Below are positions 22,549 to 33,800 of a DNA stretch of 64,000 bases, one piece after another (the first letter of the stretch is position 1; each line of letters starts with the position of its first letter). Below the pieces are notes generated by a model that did not search any database, had not been told where the DNA came from, and was given only the letters and a program-made list of their open reading frames with translations. Origin of the DNA: Aquabacter cavernae (GTDB lineage Bacteria; Pseudomonadota; Alphaproteobacteria; Rhizobiales; Xanthobacteraceae); assembly GCF_003993795.1 (NCBI RefSeq), contig NZ_RWKV01000008.1, positions 1,302,001 to 1,366,000 on the forward strand. Reading direction: 5' to 3'. A program made the position numbers and the translations under genes.

Positions 22549-24687
22549 TCAATGCCCCATCACCGCCAGCATCAGGAGCGCGACGATATTGGTGATCTTG
22601 ATCATGGGATTGACCGCCGGCCCGGCGGTGTCCTTGTAGGGATCGCCCACCGTATCGCCGGTCACCGACGCCTTGTGGGCGTCAGAGCCCTTGAAGTGGC
22701 GCACGCCGTCCTTGTCCACGAAGCCGTCCTCGAAGGACTTCTTCGCATTGTCCCAGGCCCCGCCGCCGGAGGTCATGGAGATAGCCACGAACAGGCCGGT
22801 GACGATCACGCCCAGCAGCATGGCGCCCACCGCCGAGAAGGCGGCGGACTTGCCCGCCACGCCCCCGCCCGCCACCACATAGATCACGTAGTAGCAGACG
22901 ATGGGCGAGAGCACGGGCAGCAGCGAGGGGATGATCATCTCCTTGATGGCCGCCTTCGTGAGCAGGTCCACGGCGCGCGAATAGTCCGGCTTGTCGGTGC
23001 CCGCCATGATACCGGGCTTCTCGCGGAACTGGCGGCGCACCTCCTCCACGATGGCTCCGGCCGCCCGGCCCACCGCCGTCATGCCCATGGCGGCGAACAG
23101 GAAGGGCAGCAACCCGCCGAACAGCAGGCCCACCACCACATAGGGGTTCTCCAGCGAGAAATTGGGCGTCACCCCGGCGAAATAGCTGCCGGGCGCCGCC
23201 TGGGCGATGAAGTATTTCAGATCCTGGCTATAGGCCGCGAACAGGACCAGCGCGCCGAGGCCCGCCGAACCGATGGCATAGCCCTTGGTGACCGCCTTGG
23301 TGGTGTTGCCCACCGCGTCCAGGGCATCGGTGGCATGGCGCACCTCCGGGGGAAGACCCGCCATTTCCGCGATGCCACCGGCATTGTCGGTGACCGGCCC
23401 GAAGGCGTCGAGCGCCACCACCATGCCCGCCAGCGCCAGCATGGTTGTGGCGGCGATGGCGATGCCGAACAGGCCCGCGAGGCCATAGGCCGCGAGGATG
23501 CCCGCGATGATGATGAGGGTGGGCAGCGCCGTCGCTTCCAGCGAGACGGCGAGGCCCTGGATGATGTTGGTTCCGTGCCCCGTGACCGAGGCCTGGGCGA
23601 TGGAAACCACGGGGCGATAGCCCGTGCCCGTATAATATTCGGTGACGACCACGATGCCGCCCGTCACCAGCAGGCCCACGAGGCCGCACAGGAACAGCAT
23701 GGTGCCGGTCATCGGCCCGCCCGCGATGGGGCCCCAGCCCGGCAGCAGCCAGGTGACCAGCGCCAGCGCCACCACCGAGAAGGCGGCCGAGGCGATGAAG
23801 CCCTTATAGAGCGCCCCCATGATGGACGAGGTGGGGCCGAGCTTCACGAAGAAGGTGCCGGCGATGGAGGTGAGGATGCACGCCCCGCCGATGGCCATGG
23901 GATAAAGCAGCATGGCCGAGAGCGCCGGGGTGCTTCCGAAGAAGATCACCGCCAGCACCATGGTGGCCACCAGCGTCACCGCATAGGTCTCGAACAGATC
24001 GGCGGCCATGCCCGCGCAGTCGCCGACATTGTCACCCACATTGTCCGCGATGGTGGCGGGGTTGCGGGGGTCGTCCTCCGGGATGCCCGCCTCCACCTTG
24101 CCCACGAGGTCGCCGCCCACGTCCGCGCCCTTGGTGAAGATGCCACCGCCCAGGCGCGCGAAGATGGAGATGAGCGAGGCGCCGAAGCCGAGGGCCACCA
24201 GCGCGTCCACCACCGTGCGGCTGCCCGGCGCAAGGCCGAGCCCGAAGGTGAGCACGCCGAAATAGACGGCCACCCCCATGAGCGCGAGGCCCGCCACCAG
24301 CAGGCCGGTGACCGCGCCCGCCTTGAAGGCGAGATCGAGCCCCCCCGCCAGCGAAAGCGTCGCCGCCTGGGCGGTACGCACATTGGCGCGCACCGACACG
24401 TTCATGCCGATGAAGCCCGCGAGGCCCGAGAGAATGGCGCCGATGGCGAAGCCCACCGCCACCAGCCAGCCGAGGAAGAGGCCGACCAGGATGAAGATGA
24501 CCACGCCGACAATGGCGATGGTGGTGTACTGGCGCTGCAGATAGGCACGCGCCCCCTCGGCAATGGCCGCCGCGATCTCCTGCATGCGCGGCGTTCCGGC
24601 ATCGGCGGCCATCACGGCCCGCCCCGCCCATATTCCGTACCCCACGGCGAAAAGACCGCAGACGATGATCAAGATGAGAGCCAGCAT
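22549..24687 (-). CDS. hppA: K+-independent H+-translocating membrane pyrophosphatase
   Basis: 712 residues from the ATG at 24687 ([20 protein letters not shown]); other in-frame starts lie at 24696 and 24717. It pumps protons across the inner membrane using pyrophosphate. About 16 membrane helices are visible. The substrate motif is [15 protein letters not shown] followed by [20 protein letters not shown]. The segment [16 protein letters not shown] has lysine at the position that distinguishes K+-independent (Lys) from K+-dependent (Ala) enzymes. Note DVGGDLVGK where DVGADLVGK is commoner. Confidence 0.96.
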   Translation of the reverse strand: MLALILIIVCGLFAVGYGIWAGRAVMAADAGTPRMQEIAAAIAEGARAYLQRQYTTIAIVGVVIFILVGLFLGWLVAVGFAIGAILSGLAGFIGMNVSVRANVRTAQAATLSLAGGLDLAFKAGAVTGLLVAGLALMGVAVYFGVLTFGLGLAPGSRTVVDALVALGFGASLISIFARLGGGIFTKGADVGGDLVGKVEAGIPEDDPRNPATIADNVGDNVGDCAGMAADLFETYAVTLVATMVLAVIFFGSTPALSAMLLYPMAIGGACILTSIAGTFFVKLGPTSSIMGALYKGFIASAAFSVVALALVTWLLPGWGPIAGGPMTGTMLFLCGLVGLLVTGGIVVVTEYYTGTGYRPVVSIAQASVTGHGTNIIQGLAVSLEATALPTLIIIAGILAAYGLAGLFGIAIAATTMLALAGMVVALDAFGPVTDNAGGIAEMAGLPPEVRHATDALDAVGNTTKAVTKGYAIGSAGLGALVLFAAYSQDLKYFIAQAAPGSYFAGVTPNFSLENPYVVVGLLFGGLLPFLFAAMGMTAVGRAAGAIVEEVRRQFREKPGIMAGTDKPDYSRAVDLLTKAAIKEMIIPSLLPVLSPIVCYYVIYVVAGGGVAGKSAAFSAVGAMLLGVIVTGLFVAISMTSGGGAWDNAKKSFEDGFVDKDGVRHFKGSDAHKASVTGDTVGDPYKDTAGPAVNPMIKITNIVALLMLAVMGH

Positions 24688-24886
24688 GAAACCCATCCCT
24701 GTTTTGGCGTTTCCCAACCCGTTTCAGGTTCTTGTTTATGGTCGGGAGTGTGAGGGGTGCGCCCGAAAGTCGCAATGGCCGCTGCCTGCAATTTCATCAT
24801 TTCCAGCCCGCGCTGGACGCCTCGCGCGCGCTATGCCAGTAGCTGGGATCGGCGCACAGGCGCGCCGCTGACCGTTGGGGGCTCGG

Positions 24887-26305
24887 ATGCAGGCGGAAAA
24901 GATCGTTCCGGTCATTCTGGCGGGGGGAACGGGCACCCGGCTCTGGCCGCTCTCGCGCAACAGCCTGCCCAAGCAGTTCCTGGCGCTGGCCTCCGACAAG
25001 ACGCTCTACCAGGAGACCCTGCTGCGCACGCCGCCGGGGCCGGACTTCCTGCCGCCCGTGGTCATCACCAACGAGGAATTCCGCTTCTTCGCCCTGCGCC
25101 AGGCGAGCGAGGTGGGCATCGAGGCGAGCGTGGTGCTGGAGCCCACCCGGCGCGACAGCGGCCCCGCCTTGATCGCCGCCGCCGCCGTGGTGCGCGAGCG
25201 CTACGGGGAGGATGCCCTCATCCTCGCCCTGGCCGCCGACCATGTGGTGCTGGACCCGGAGGGCTTTCGCGCGGCGGCGCGGCTGGCGGCGCGCGTGGCG
25301 GCCGGCGGGCGCATCGTCACCTTCGGCATCACCCCCAACGCCCCGCGCACCAGCTACGGCTATATCCGCCTGGGCGCCGCTTTGCCCGAGGGCGGCAACG
25401 TGGTGGACGCCTTCGTGGAGAAGCCGAACCTCGCCACGGCCGAGCGCTATGTGGCGGATGGCTACGTCTGGAACTCCGGCAACTTCCTCTTCCCCGCATC
25501 GTTGATGATCGCCGAGGCGGAACGCTTCGAGCCGACGCTTGCGGCGGCGGCCGTGGCGGCGGTCGAGAGCGCGCGGAAGGATCTCGGCTTCATCCGCCTG
25601 GACACGGCGGCCTTTTCGGCGGCCCCCGCCAAGTCCATCGACTTCGCGGTGCTGGAGCGCACCGACCGCGCCGCCGTGGTGGCGGGCGATTTCGGCTGGT
25701 CGGACATCGGCTCCTGGGACGCGGTGCGCGAGATCAAGACCGCCGATGCGGACGGCAATGTGGTGGAAGGGGCCGCCGAGCTGCTGGACAGCCACAATTC
25801 CTACATTCGCTCCGAAGGCCCGCTGGTCACCGGCATCGGCCTGGAAGGCGTCTCGGTGGTGGCCACCGACGACGCCATCCTCGTCATGCCCTCCGACCGC
25901 AGCCAGGACGTGAAGGCGCTGGTGGCGGCGCTGAAGGCGGACCGCCACACGGAAGCGGACGAGCACCGCAAGATCCACCGGCCCTGGGGGACCTACGAGA
26001 CCATCTGCCGGGGCGAGCGGTTTCATGTGAAGAAGATCATGGTGGAGCCGGGTGCAAAGCTCTCGCTCCAGAAACACCATCACCGCTCGGAGCATTGGGT
26101 GGTCGTTCGCGGCACCGCCGAGGTGACGGTGGGCGAGCGGACCTTCACGGTGCACGAGAACGAATCCACCTACATCCCGCTGGGCGAGGTGCACCGCCTC
26201 GCCAATCCCGGCCGCATCCCGCTGGAGCTGATCGAGGTGCAGACCGGCTCCTATCTGGGCGAGGACGACATCGTCCGGCTTGAGGACATCTACAACCGGT
26301 CGTGA
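24887..26305 (+). CDS. manC: Mannose-1-phosphate guanylyltransferase / mannose-6-phosphate isomerase
   Basis: 472 residues from the ATG at 24887 (MQAEKIVPVILAGGTGTRLW). The N-terminal nucleotidyltransferase (GGTGTRLWPLSRNSLPKQFL; VEKPNLATAERYVADGYVWN) makes GDP-mannose. The C-terminal type II phosphomannose isomerase is a cupin (PWGTYETICRGERFHVKKIM, LSLQKHHHRSEHWVVVRGTA) with metal-binding His residues. It leads a rightward set of nucleotide-sugar genes for surface polysaccharide. An 81-bp spacer with a possible promoter separates it from rfbC. Confidence 0.95.
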   Translation: MQAEKIVPVILAGGTGTRLWPLSRNSLPKQFLALASDKTLYQETLLRTPPGPDFLPPVVITNEEFRFFALRQASEVGIEASVVLEPTRRDSGPALIAAAAVVRERYGEDALILALAADHVVLDPEGFRAAARLAARVAAGGRIVTFGITPNAPRTSYGYIRLGAALPEGGNVVDAFVEKPNLATAERYVADGYVWNSGNFLFPASLMIAEAERFEPTLAAAAVAAVESARKDLGFIRLDTAAFSAAPAKSIDFAVLERTDRAAVVAGDFGWSDIGSWDAVREIKTADADGNVVEGAAELLDSHNSYIRSEGPLVTGIGLEGVSVVATDDAILVMPSDRSQDVKALVAALKADRHTEADEHRKIHRPWGTYETICRGERFHVKKIMVEPGAKLSLQKHHHRSEHWVVVRGTAEVTVGERTFTVHENESTYIPLGEVHRLANPGRIPLELIEVQTGSYLGEDDIVRLEDIYNRS

Positions 26306-26323
26306 CGATGCGTTCACCTCAGA

Positions 26324-26352
26324 TTGACCTTACAGAAGCGCCCGAGTAACGT
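26324..26352 (+). promoter_or_regulatory. Candidate sigma-70-type promoter before rfbC
   Basis: TTGACC at 26324-26329 and TAACGT at 26347-26352 are 17 bp apart, 34 bp before the rfbC ATG. The -10 keeps the important T, A and final T. This suggests that the rhamnose genes can be expressed apart from manC. Confidence 0.45.
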
Positions 26353-26386
26353 CCGCGCCGCTCAGCCAAAAGAGATTTGCACGCCC

Positions 26387-26944
26387 ATGACCGCTTTCGT
26401 GCGCCTGGAGATTCCCGAGGTCATCCTGGTGACCCCGGCGCGGTTCAACGACCCGCGCGGCTATTTCAGCGAGAGCTATGTGAAGGCCCGCTGGGAAGCC
26501 AATGGCGTCGTCGCCGACTTCATGCAGGACAACGAGTCCCTCTCCGAGCCGGTGGGCACCATTCGCGGCCTGCACTTCCAGGCGCCGCCCTTCGCCCAGG
26601 CGAAGCTGGTGCGCGTGGTGCAGGGCGAGGTGTTCGACGTGGCGGTGGACCTGCGCAAGGGCTCGCCCACCTACGGCAAATGGTGCGGCGCCACGCTCAC
26701 CGCCGAGGGCCGCGAGCAGCTTTTCGTCCCGCGCGGCTTCGCCCACGCTTTCTGCACTCTCGTGCCCAATACGAAGGTGCTCTACAAAGTGGACAGCCCT
26801 TATGCGAAGGACTGCGAGGGCGGCATCGTCTGGGACGATCCGGACCTCGCCATCACCTGGCCGGTGGCGGAAGCGATCCTGTCGGACAAGGACCGCGTCC
26901 TGCCGCGCCTGAAGGATTTCGACAGCCCGTTCGACTACGCCTGA
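26387..26944 (+). CDS. rfbC: dTDP-4-dehydrorhamnose 3,5-epimerase
   Basis: 185 residues from the ATG at 26387. RmlC cupin fold: FNDPRGYFSESYVKARWEAN, GTIRGLHFQAPPFAQAKLVR (with catalytic His), FDVAVDLRKGSPTYGKW, LFVPRGFAHAFCTL and YKVDSPYAKDCEGGIVWDDP. It performs the third step of dTDP-L-rhamnose synthesis. First gene of the rfbC-B-D-A run. Confidence 0.96.
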   Translation: MTAFVRLEIPEVILVTPARFNDPRGYFSESYVKARWEANGVVADFMQDNESLSEPVGTIRGLHFQAPPFAQAKLVRVVQGEVFDVAVDLRKGSPTYGKWCGATLTAEGREQLFVPRGFAHAFCTLVPNTKVLYKVDSPYAKDCEGGIVWDDPDLAITWPVAEAILSDKDRVLPRLKDFDSPFDYA

Positions 26945-26982
26945 GGGCGCGGGCGAACGCGGACGACGCAAGCGGGTAAGAC

Positions 26983-28038
26983 ATGGCACAGCGCATTCTG
27001 GTCACGGGCGGGGCGGGCTTCATCGGATCGGCGGTGGTGCGCCACCTCATCGCCGCCGGGCGGGACGTCCTCACCTTCGACAAGCTCACCTATGCGGGCA
27101 ACATGGCCTCGCTCGCGCCGGTGGCGGACAATCCCCGCCACGCCTTCGTGCGCGGCGACATCTGCGAGGCGGAGCAGGTGCGGGCCGCGCTGGAGAGCTT
27201 CCGGCCCGACCTCGTCATGCATCTGGCCGCCGAATCCCATGTGGACCGGTCCATCGACGGCCCTGCGGCCTTCATCGAGACCAATATCGTCGGCACCTAT
27301 GTGATGCTCCAGGAAGCCCTGCGCTACTGGCGCTCGCTGTCCGGCGCCGAGGCGGAGGCGTTCCGCTTCCACCACATCTCCACGGACGAGGTGTTCGGCA
27401 CCTTGGGCGCCGAGGGCCTGTTCCGCGAGGATACCCCCTACCAGCCCAATTCGCCCTATTCCGCCTCCAAGGCGGGATCCGACCATCTGGTGCGCGCCTG
27501 GTTCCACACCTATGGCCTGCCCACCGTGATGTCGAACTGTTCGAACAATTACGGGCCCTATCATTTCCCCGAGAAGCTGATCCCCCTCGTCATCCTCAAC
27601 GCGCTGGAAGGCGCGCCGCTGCCGGTCTACGGCACGGGCGAGAATGTGCGCGACTGGCTGTTCGTGGAGGATCACGCCGAGGCGCTGGTCCTCATCGCCA
27701 CCAAGGGCCGCCTGGGCGAGAGCTACAATGTGGGCGGCGCCAATGAGCGGCGGAACATCGACGTGGTCCGCACCATCTGCACCATCCTCGACGAGATCCG
27801 CCCGGACGCGAAGATCGGGCGCCGCGAGGATTTGATCCGCTTCGTCACCGACCGCCCCGGCCATGATGCGCGCTATGCCATCGACTTCTCCAAGCTGAAC
27901 GGCGAACTGGGCTGGTCGCCGCGCGAGACCTTCGAGAGCGGCCTGCGCAAGACCATCGAATGGTATCTGGCCAACGAAGCCTGGTGGGAGCCGCTGCGCA
28001 CCCGCTATGCCGGCCAGCGCCTGGGGCTCGCCTCCTGA
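26983..28038 (+). CDS. rfbB: dTDP-glucose 4,6-dehydratase
   Basis: 351 residues. Extended short-chain dehydrogenase: [20 protein letters not shown] (NAD-binding GxxGxxG), [32 protein letters not shown], and the YSASK catalytic motif. It converts dTDP-glucose to dTDP-4-dehydro-6-deoxyglucose. The TGA stop shares a base with the rfbD ATG (TGATG), giving tight translational coupling. Confidence 0.97.
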   Translation: MAQRILVTGGAGFIGSAVVRHLIAAGRDVLTFDKLTYAGNMASLAPVADNPRHAFVRGDICEAEQVRAALESFRPDLVMHLAAESHVDRSIDGPAAFIETNIVGTYVMLQEALRYWRSLSGAEAEAFRFHHISTDEVFGTLGAEGLFREDTPYQPNSPYSASKAGSDHLVRAWFHTYGLPTVMSNCSNNYGPYHFPEKLIPLVILNALEGAPLPVYGTGENVRDWLFVEDHAEALVLIATKGRLGESYNVGGANERRNIDVVRTICTILDEIRPDAKIGRREDLIRFVTDRPGHDARYAIDFSKLNGELGWSPRETFESGLRKTIEWYLANEAWWEPLRTRYAGQRLGLAS

Positions 28039-28913
28039 TGCGCATCCTCATGTTCGGCGCCAATGGACAGGTGGCGCGCGAGACCGTGGCGCTCGCCGCC
28101 GCGCAGGGCCGCGATCTCGTGGCCCTCGACCGCACCCAGGCGGACATTGCGGACGCCGAGGCGGTCGCCCGCGCCATTGCCGAGGTGAAGCCGGACATCG
28201 TCTTCAACGGCGCCGCCTATACCGCCGTGGACAAGGCGGAGGGCGACCCCGCCGCCGCCGAACGCGGCAATGCCACCGGCCCGGCCGTGCTGGCCGCCGC
28301 CTGCGCCAAGGCGGGCATCCCCCTGGTGCACATCTCCACGGACTATGTGTTCGACGGCACCAAGACAGGCGCCTATGTGGAGAGCGACCCCATCGCGCCG
28401 CTCGGCGTCTATGGCGGCACCAAGGCCGCCGGGGAGGCCGCCGTGCGCGCCGCCACCGAGCGCCATGTGATCCTGCGCACGTCCTGGGTCTATGGCGCCC
28501 ATGGGGCGAACTTCCTCAAGACCATGCTGCGCCTTGCGGGCGATCGCGACCGGCTGACCATCGTCGCCGACCAGCGCGGCTGCCCCACCGCCACCCGCGA
28601 TATCGCCGAGGCGCTGTTCGCGGTGGCCGATGCCGTCGCGGCGGGCACGGTGCGCTACGGCACCTATCATTTCGCCGGCACGGGCGCGACCACCTGGCAC
28701 GGCTTCGCCAGCGAGATCATCGCCCACGCGGCGCGCCATACCGGCCGCACGCCGGACGTGGCGGCCATCACCACCGCGGACTATCCGACGCCCGCACAGC
28801 GTCCGGCCAATTCCGAGCTTGATTCCAGCCTGTTCGAGCAGACCTTCCGCTACCGCGCCGCGCCCTGGCAGACGCGCGCGGGTGAAGTGGTGGACACCCT
28901 GCTCGCCCCTTGA
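28038..28913 (+). CDS. rfbD: dTDP-4-dehydrorhamnose reductase
   Basis: 291 residues from the ATG at 28038 ([20 protein letters not shown]). NAD(P)-binding [42 protein letters not shown], and YGGTKAAGE (YxxxK). It catalyses the last step to dTDP-L-rhamnose. It overlaps rfbB by one base and is followed 16 bp later by rfbA. Confidence 0.96.
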   Translation: MRILMFGANGQVARETVALAAAQGRDLVALDRTQADIADAEAVARAIAEVKPDIVFNGAAYTAVDKAEGDPAAAERGNATGPAVLAAACAKAGIPLVHISTDYVFDGTKTGAYVESDPIAPLGVYGGTKAAGEAAVRAATERHVILRTSWVYGAHGANFLKTMLRLAGDRDRLTIVADQRGCPTATRDIAEALFAVADAVAAGTVRYGTYHFAGTGATTWHGFASEIIAHAARHTGRTPDVAAITTADYPTPAQRPANSELDSSLFEQTFRYRAAPWQTRAGEVVDTLLAP

Positions 28914-28929
28914 GAACTTTGGAGGTCCC

Positions 28930-29802
28930 GTGAAGGGCATCATCCTCGCCGGTGGGTCCGGCACGCGCCTTTATCCCATGACGCAGGTCGTGTCGAAGCA
29001 GCTTCTGCCCGTCTACGACAAGCCGATGATCTACTATCCCCTCTCCACGCTGATGATGGCGGGGATCCGGGACATCCTGATCATCACCACGCCCCATGAC
29101 AGCGCGCTGTTCCAGAAGCTTCTGGGCGACGGCAGCCAGTTCGGCATCCGCCTCGAATATGCGGTGCAGGAAAGCCCGCGCGGTCTCGCGGACGCCTTCA
29201 TCGTCGGCCGCGAGTTCGTGGGCGACGACCGGGTGGCGCTGATCCTGGGCGACAATCTCTATTTCGGCCACGGCCTGCCGGAACTGCTGGCCGAAGCCAC
29301 CTCGCGCGAGACCGGCGCCACCGTCTTCGCCTATGCGGTGCAGGACCCCGAGCGTTACGGCGTCGTGGAGATGAGCGGCGAGGGCCGCGCGCTCTCCATC
29401 GAGGAGAAGCCCGCCAAGCCGCGCTCCAACCTCGCGGTGACCGGCCTCTATTTCTACGACAACCGGGTTCTGGACATCGCGGCGGCGGTGAAGCCTTCGG
29501 CGCGCGGCGAGATCGAGATCACCGACGTGAACCGCGCCTATATGGAGATGGGCGAGCTTCATGTGAGCCGCATGGGCCGGGGCTTCGCCTGGCTCGACAC
29601 CGGCACGCCGGATTCGCTCACCGAGGCCGCTTTGTTCGTGCAGATCCTGGAACAGCGCCAGGGCCTGAAGATTTCCGCGCCCGAGGAGATCGCCTACCGC
29701 TCCGGCTTCATCGACGAAGCGCAGCTGCGCATCCTGGCGACGGCCCTCGGCAAGTCGGCCTATGGCCGCTATCTCGTTCGCGTGGCGGACGAGGAGGTCT
29801 GA
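28930..29802 (+). CDS. rfbA: Glucose-1-phosphate thymidylyltransferase
   Basis: 290 residues from a GTG at 28930 ([20 protein letters not shown]) with a strong GGAGGT SD at 28921. The nucleotidyltransferase motif [45 protein letters not shown] and [12 protein letters not shown] are all present. It makes dTDP-glucose, the pathway's entry step, though it is last in the operon. Confidence 0.97.
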   Translation: MKGIILAGGSGTRLYPMTQVVSKQLLPVYDKPMIYYPLSTLMMAGIRDILIITTPHDSALFQKLLGDGSQFGIRLEYAVQESPRGLADAFIVGREFVGDDRVALILGDNLYFGHGLPELLAEATSRETGATVFAYAVQDPERYGVVEMSGEGRALSIEEKPAKPRSNLAVTGLYFYDNRVLDIAAAVKPSARGEIEITDVNRAYMEMGELHVSRMGRGFAWLDTGTPDSLTEAALFVQILEQRQGLKISAPEEIAYRSGFIDEAQLRILATALGKSAYGRYLVRVADEEV

Positions 29803-29875
29803 CACCCTGGAACGCGCGATGCGCGGCCGGGGAAACGACATGAGGGACACGGCGCCGCATGGGAACTGCCCCAGG

Positions 29876-29904
29876 TGGCGCCGGTGCAGTTATTCGTTTA
29901 TAAG
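29876..29904 (+). promoter_or_regulatory. Weak candidate promoter before fpr
   Basis: The spacer 29803-29992 contains a locally AT-rich tract (TTATTCGTTTATAAGTGAAA). TATAAG at 29899-29904 is a fair -10, with TGGCGC as a poor -35 17 bp upstream. Nothing else in the spacer can be supported as a gene. Confidence 0.3.
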
Positions 29905-29992
29905 TGAAATTGAAAATATCACAGATCGGAAACGGTGAATGCGGTGGAGACCCATCGCATGCACCGCCCGCTCCGCTTTCGATGACGGCGCC

Positions 29993-30766
29993 ATGAGCAA
30001 TCTGAACCAGGAAACGGTGACCAGCGTCCATCATTGGACGGACCGCCTGTTCACCTTCACCACCACCCGCGACCCGGGCTTCCGCTTCCTCAACGGCCAG
30101 TTCGTGATGATCGGCCTTATGGTGGAGGGCAAGCCGCTGCTGCGGGCCTATTCCATGGCCAGCGCCAATTACGAGGAAGACCTGCGCTTCTTCTCCATCA
30201 AAGTGGCGAACGGGCCCCTCACCTCGCGCCTCCAGCACCTGCAGGTGGGCGACAAGCTGCTGGTGGGGCGCAAGGCCACGGGGACGCTGGTCCAGGACAG
30301 CCTCATCCCGGGCAAGACGCTCTATCTCCTCTCCACCGGCACGGGCCTTGCCCCGTTCCTCTCGGTGGCGCGGGATCCCGACGCCTATGAGCGGTTCGAC
30401 AAGATTGTGCTGGTGCACGGTTGCCGCACGGTGGCCGAGTTGGCTTATGACAATTATCTCACCAACGAACTGCCCAACGACGAGTTCATCGGCGAGATGG
30501 TGCGCGAGAAGCTCATCTATTATCCGACCGTGACCCGCGAGCCGTTCCGCCACCAGGGCCGCATCACCGCGCTCATCGAGAGCGGGAAGATCTTCGAGGA
30601 TATCGGCCTTCCGCCCCTGGATGTGGCCAATGATCGCCTCATGCTCTGCGGTAGCCCGCAAATGCTGAAGGACGTGGTGGAGCTTCTGGAAGCCCGCGGC
30701 TTCCAGGAAGGCAGCCAGTCCCAGCCCGGTCACTATGTGATCGAGAAGGCGTTCGTGGAGCGCTGA
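29993..30766 (+). CDS. fpr: Ferredoxin/flavodoxin-NADP+ reductase
   Basis: 257 residues from the ATG at 29993 (MSNLNQETVTSVHHWTDRLF). FAD-binding LLRAYSMASANYEEDLRFFS, NADP-binding STGTGLAPFLSVARDP and LVHGCRTVAELAYDNYL, and the characteristic end HYVIEKAFVER of bacterial subclass I reductases. It moves electrons between NADPH and ferredoxin or flavodoxin and often belongs to oxidative-stress responses. It is a single gene with its own AT-rich upstream region. Confidence 0.95.
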   Translation: MSNLNQETVTSVHHWTDRLFTFTTTRDPGFRFLNGQFVMIGLMVEGKPLLRAYSMASANYEEDLRFFSIKVANGPLTSRLQHLQVGDKLLVGRKATGTLVQDSLIPGKTLYLLSTGTGLAPFLSVARDPDAYERFDKIVLVHGCRTVAELAYDNYLTNELPNDEFIGEMVREKLIYYPTVTREPFRHQGRITALIESGKIFEDIGLPPLDVANDRLMLCGSPQMLKDVVELLEARGFQEGSQSQPGHYVIEKAFVER

Positions 30767-30858
30767 GGCGCTTCGCCGCCACCCACACAAAGTTCCGCCG
30801 CATTTCTTGACTGCCCGCGCGGGTTGCGATCAGTGTGCCGCATCCTGCGGGGGATGAC

Positions 30859-33800
30859 ATGCTGACTCTTAAATCCAATGTCCTGGTTCTGTCCGAGACG
30901 CACGCGCCCATGGGGTTGCGTCCGGCGCTTTCGCGGGCAACCGCCCTCGGCCTCCTGGCCGCCGGCACGTTCCTGGCCTCGGCCAGCCCGGCCGCCGCAC
31001 AGCTCTGCACCACCACGGCCTGCGAGCAGTCGGTCGCGACGCTCTCGGCCTTCGGCACCCTGCTGAATACGCCCGAAGGGATGGCACTGCTCCAGGCGAC
31101 GCTCGCCAAGGAAATCGAGATCTACCGGACCTCGACCCTCGACCAGCAGAACCTTGCCACCATCAATGCGCAGGGACCGTTCGTGCCCTGGTATGTGAGC
31201 GGCAACATCTGGGCCATGGTGCCCGGCACCACTGCGCAGACCCTGTCCTCCACCGCGTACAGCCAGGCCCTTCCACCCCTGGTGACACAGGAACTGAACA
31301 ACGTCCTCAGCACCACCTATGTGGGAGAGGCCAAGGCCTATTACGCCCAGAACGACACCTACGGCATCGCCTATGGGGTGACGAACAACACGCCGGATCC
31401 GCGCCCCTATCTGGTGACCACGGAAGTCTCGGGCCATCCCTGGACCACCGTGGCTCCCGGCCCCTTCCCCGGTCTTACGCCGAGCGACATCTGCTATCAG
31501 GCCTGCCAGTGGACGGCGAACGCGCCTGAGCCCTCCTTCCCCAGCGGCCATACGGAAGCGGGGTATACGACCGGCCTGCTCTATGCGGTTCTGCTGCCGG
31601 AATATTACCAGGGCCTCGTCACCGCCGCGCAGACCTTCGGCTACAGCCGCAACATCCTGGGCGTCCATTATCCGCTGGACGTGGTGGGCGGCCGGATCAT
31701 CGCCACCTACAATCTCGTCCAGTGGCTGGCGGGTGCCTACCAGCCGAACTTCCAGCAGGAGATGAAGGACGCAGCGGAAGAGCTGCGCATCATGCTCGGC
31801 GGCAGCGCCACCGTGCCCTATGCGTCCTGCGCCTCGGACGTGGCGAGCTGCATGGCGGCGGGCGTCTTCCCCACGGCGGCCGAATTCACCGCCGCCAATC
31901 TGGCGATGGTCTCCTTCCTCACCTATGACCTTCCCTCGGTGGGCTCCACCACCGATGCGCCCATCGTGCCGGAGAACGCCTATCTCCTGCTCCAGACGCG
32001 CTTTCCCTATCTCACGCCGGACCAGATCAACGCGGTCATCGCCAGCACGGAACTGGCCTCCGGCGTGCCGCTGGACGACCACGCCACCGGCTGGGCGCGG
32101 CTGAACCTCTATGCGGCGGCGGGCGGCTACGGCGCCTTCACGTCCGACGTGACGGTGACGCTGACCGGGACCCACGGCTATCAAGCCATCGATATGTGGA
32201 GCAACAACATCTCCGGCCCCGGCGGGCTCACCAAGCTGGGCGACGGCGTGCTGGTGCTCGGCGGCGACAACACCTTCACGGGCGGCACCAATGTCGGTGC
32301 CGGCACATTGGCGCTCACCGGCAGCATGGTGGGCGACCTGACGGTGTCGGCGGGCGCCACCTTCCTCACGGCGGGCGGCTACAAGGTGGCGCGGGACGCG
32401 ACCCTCACCAATGACGGCACCGTCCAGTCGGTGAACGCCGTGCTGCGGTCCCACGGAACCATCGATAATCGCGGGCTCATGGTCAGCGACATCATCAATG
32501 ACGGCACGCTCACCAATAGCGGTACCATCCAGGGGGTAAGCGCCGGGCTGACGTCCAATGGCACCCTCAAGAATACCGGCACCATCGTCAGCGATGTCGC
32601 CAATGGCGGTACGCTCGCCAATACCGGCACCATCATCGGCACGCTCACCAATACCGGAACCCTGAAGGGCACCGGCGCGTTGGTGGGCGACCTCATGAAC
32701 CAAGGCGTGCTCGCGCCCGGCAACAGCATCGGCACCACGAGCGTGACCGGCGCCGTCACCTTCGGGGCGGGCTCCACCTATCAGGTGGAGGTGGCCGCCA
32801 ACGGGGCAAGCGATCTCCTCGTCGCCGGCGGCCCCATCACGCTGGGCGGCACGCTGCAATTCGTGCAGACGGACGCGGCGGTGCAGCCCTTCACCTCCTA
32901 CACCATCCTCACGTCGGGCACGGGCATCACCGGCAGCTTCGCCACCGTCATCGACCCGTTCGGCACCGCCTTCCCCTTCCTCGACGTTGCGCTCACCACT
33001 TCCGGCACCGGCCTCAGCGCCGCCGTCATGCCCGACAGCGCCGCCTTCGCGAGCTTCCAGGGCAGCGCCAACCAGCGAGCCGTGGGCAGCGCCCTTGCCT
33101 CGCTGCCGGGCACGAACGGCCTGCTCCAGTCCGCCTCGATGCTGAGCGCGGCCGCGGCCCCCGCCGCCCTCGACCTGCTCTCCGGCCAGATCTATGCGTC
33201 CGCCGCCACCGTGCTGCAGGAGCAGTCCGGCTATGTGCGCGAGGCCATCGGCGCGCGGCTGCGCCAGACTGGTGCGGGGATCGGCACGGGCGGCCCCGCC
33301 ACCGCCGCGCTCGCCCCCGGCCTTGCCCCCACCGTCTGGCTCCAGGCCTATGGCGGCTGGGGCAGCACCGACGCCACCGCCAATACGGCGGAAGTCACCC
33401 GCAGCATCGGCGGCGTGGTGGGCGGCCTCGACGTGGCGCTGGGCGAGAACTGGCGCGTGGGCCTTGCGGGCGGCTACAGCCAGTCCAGCTACAGCCTGGA
33501 GGGGCTCGCCTCCTCGGGCGGCGCCGACAGCTACGACCTCGCCGCCTATGCGGGCGGCCAGTGGGATGCGTTCGCGGTTCGCCTCGGCGCGGCCTATGGG
33601 TGGCATGACCTCTCCACCAACCGCACCGTGGTACTGCCCGGCTTCGTGGATGCCCTCTCATCGGACAATTCGGGCAACACCGCCCAGGTGTTCGGCGAAC
33701 TGGCCTACGGCTTCGCTCTGGGCGCCGCCCGGATCGAGCCCTTCGCGGCCCTCTCCTACGTGCATCTCAATCTCGGCGGCTTCACCGAAGCGGGCGGCGC

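Noticed and set aside
30733-33606. Minus-strand open frame of over 900 codons opposite the autotransporter
   Set aside because: No domain, composition typical of antisense shadow; the plus strand has signal peptide, phosphatase motifs and barrel.
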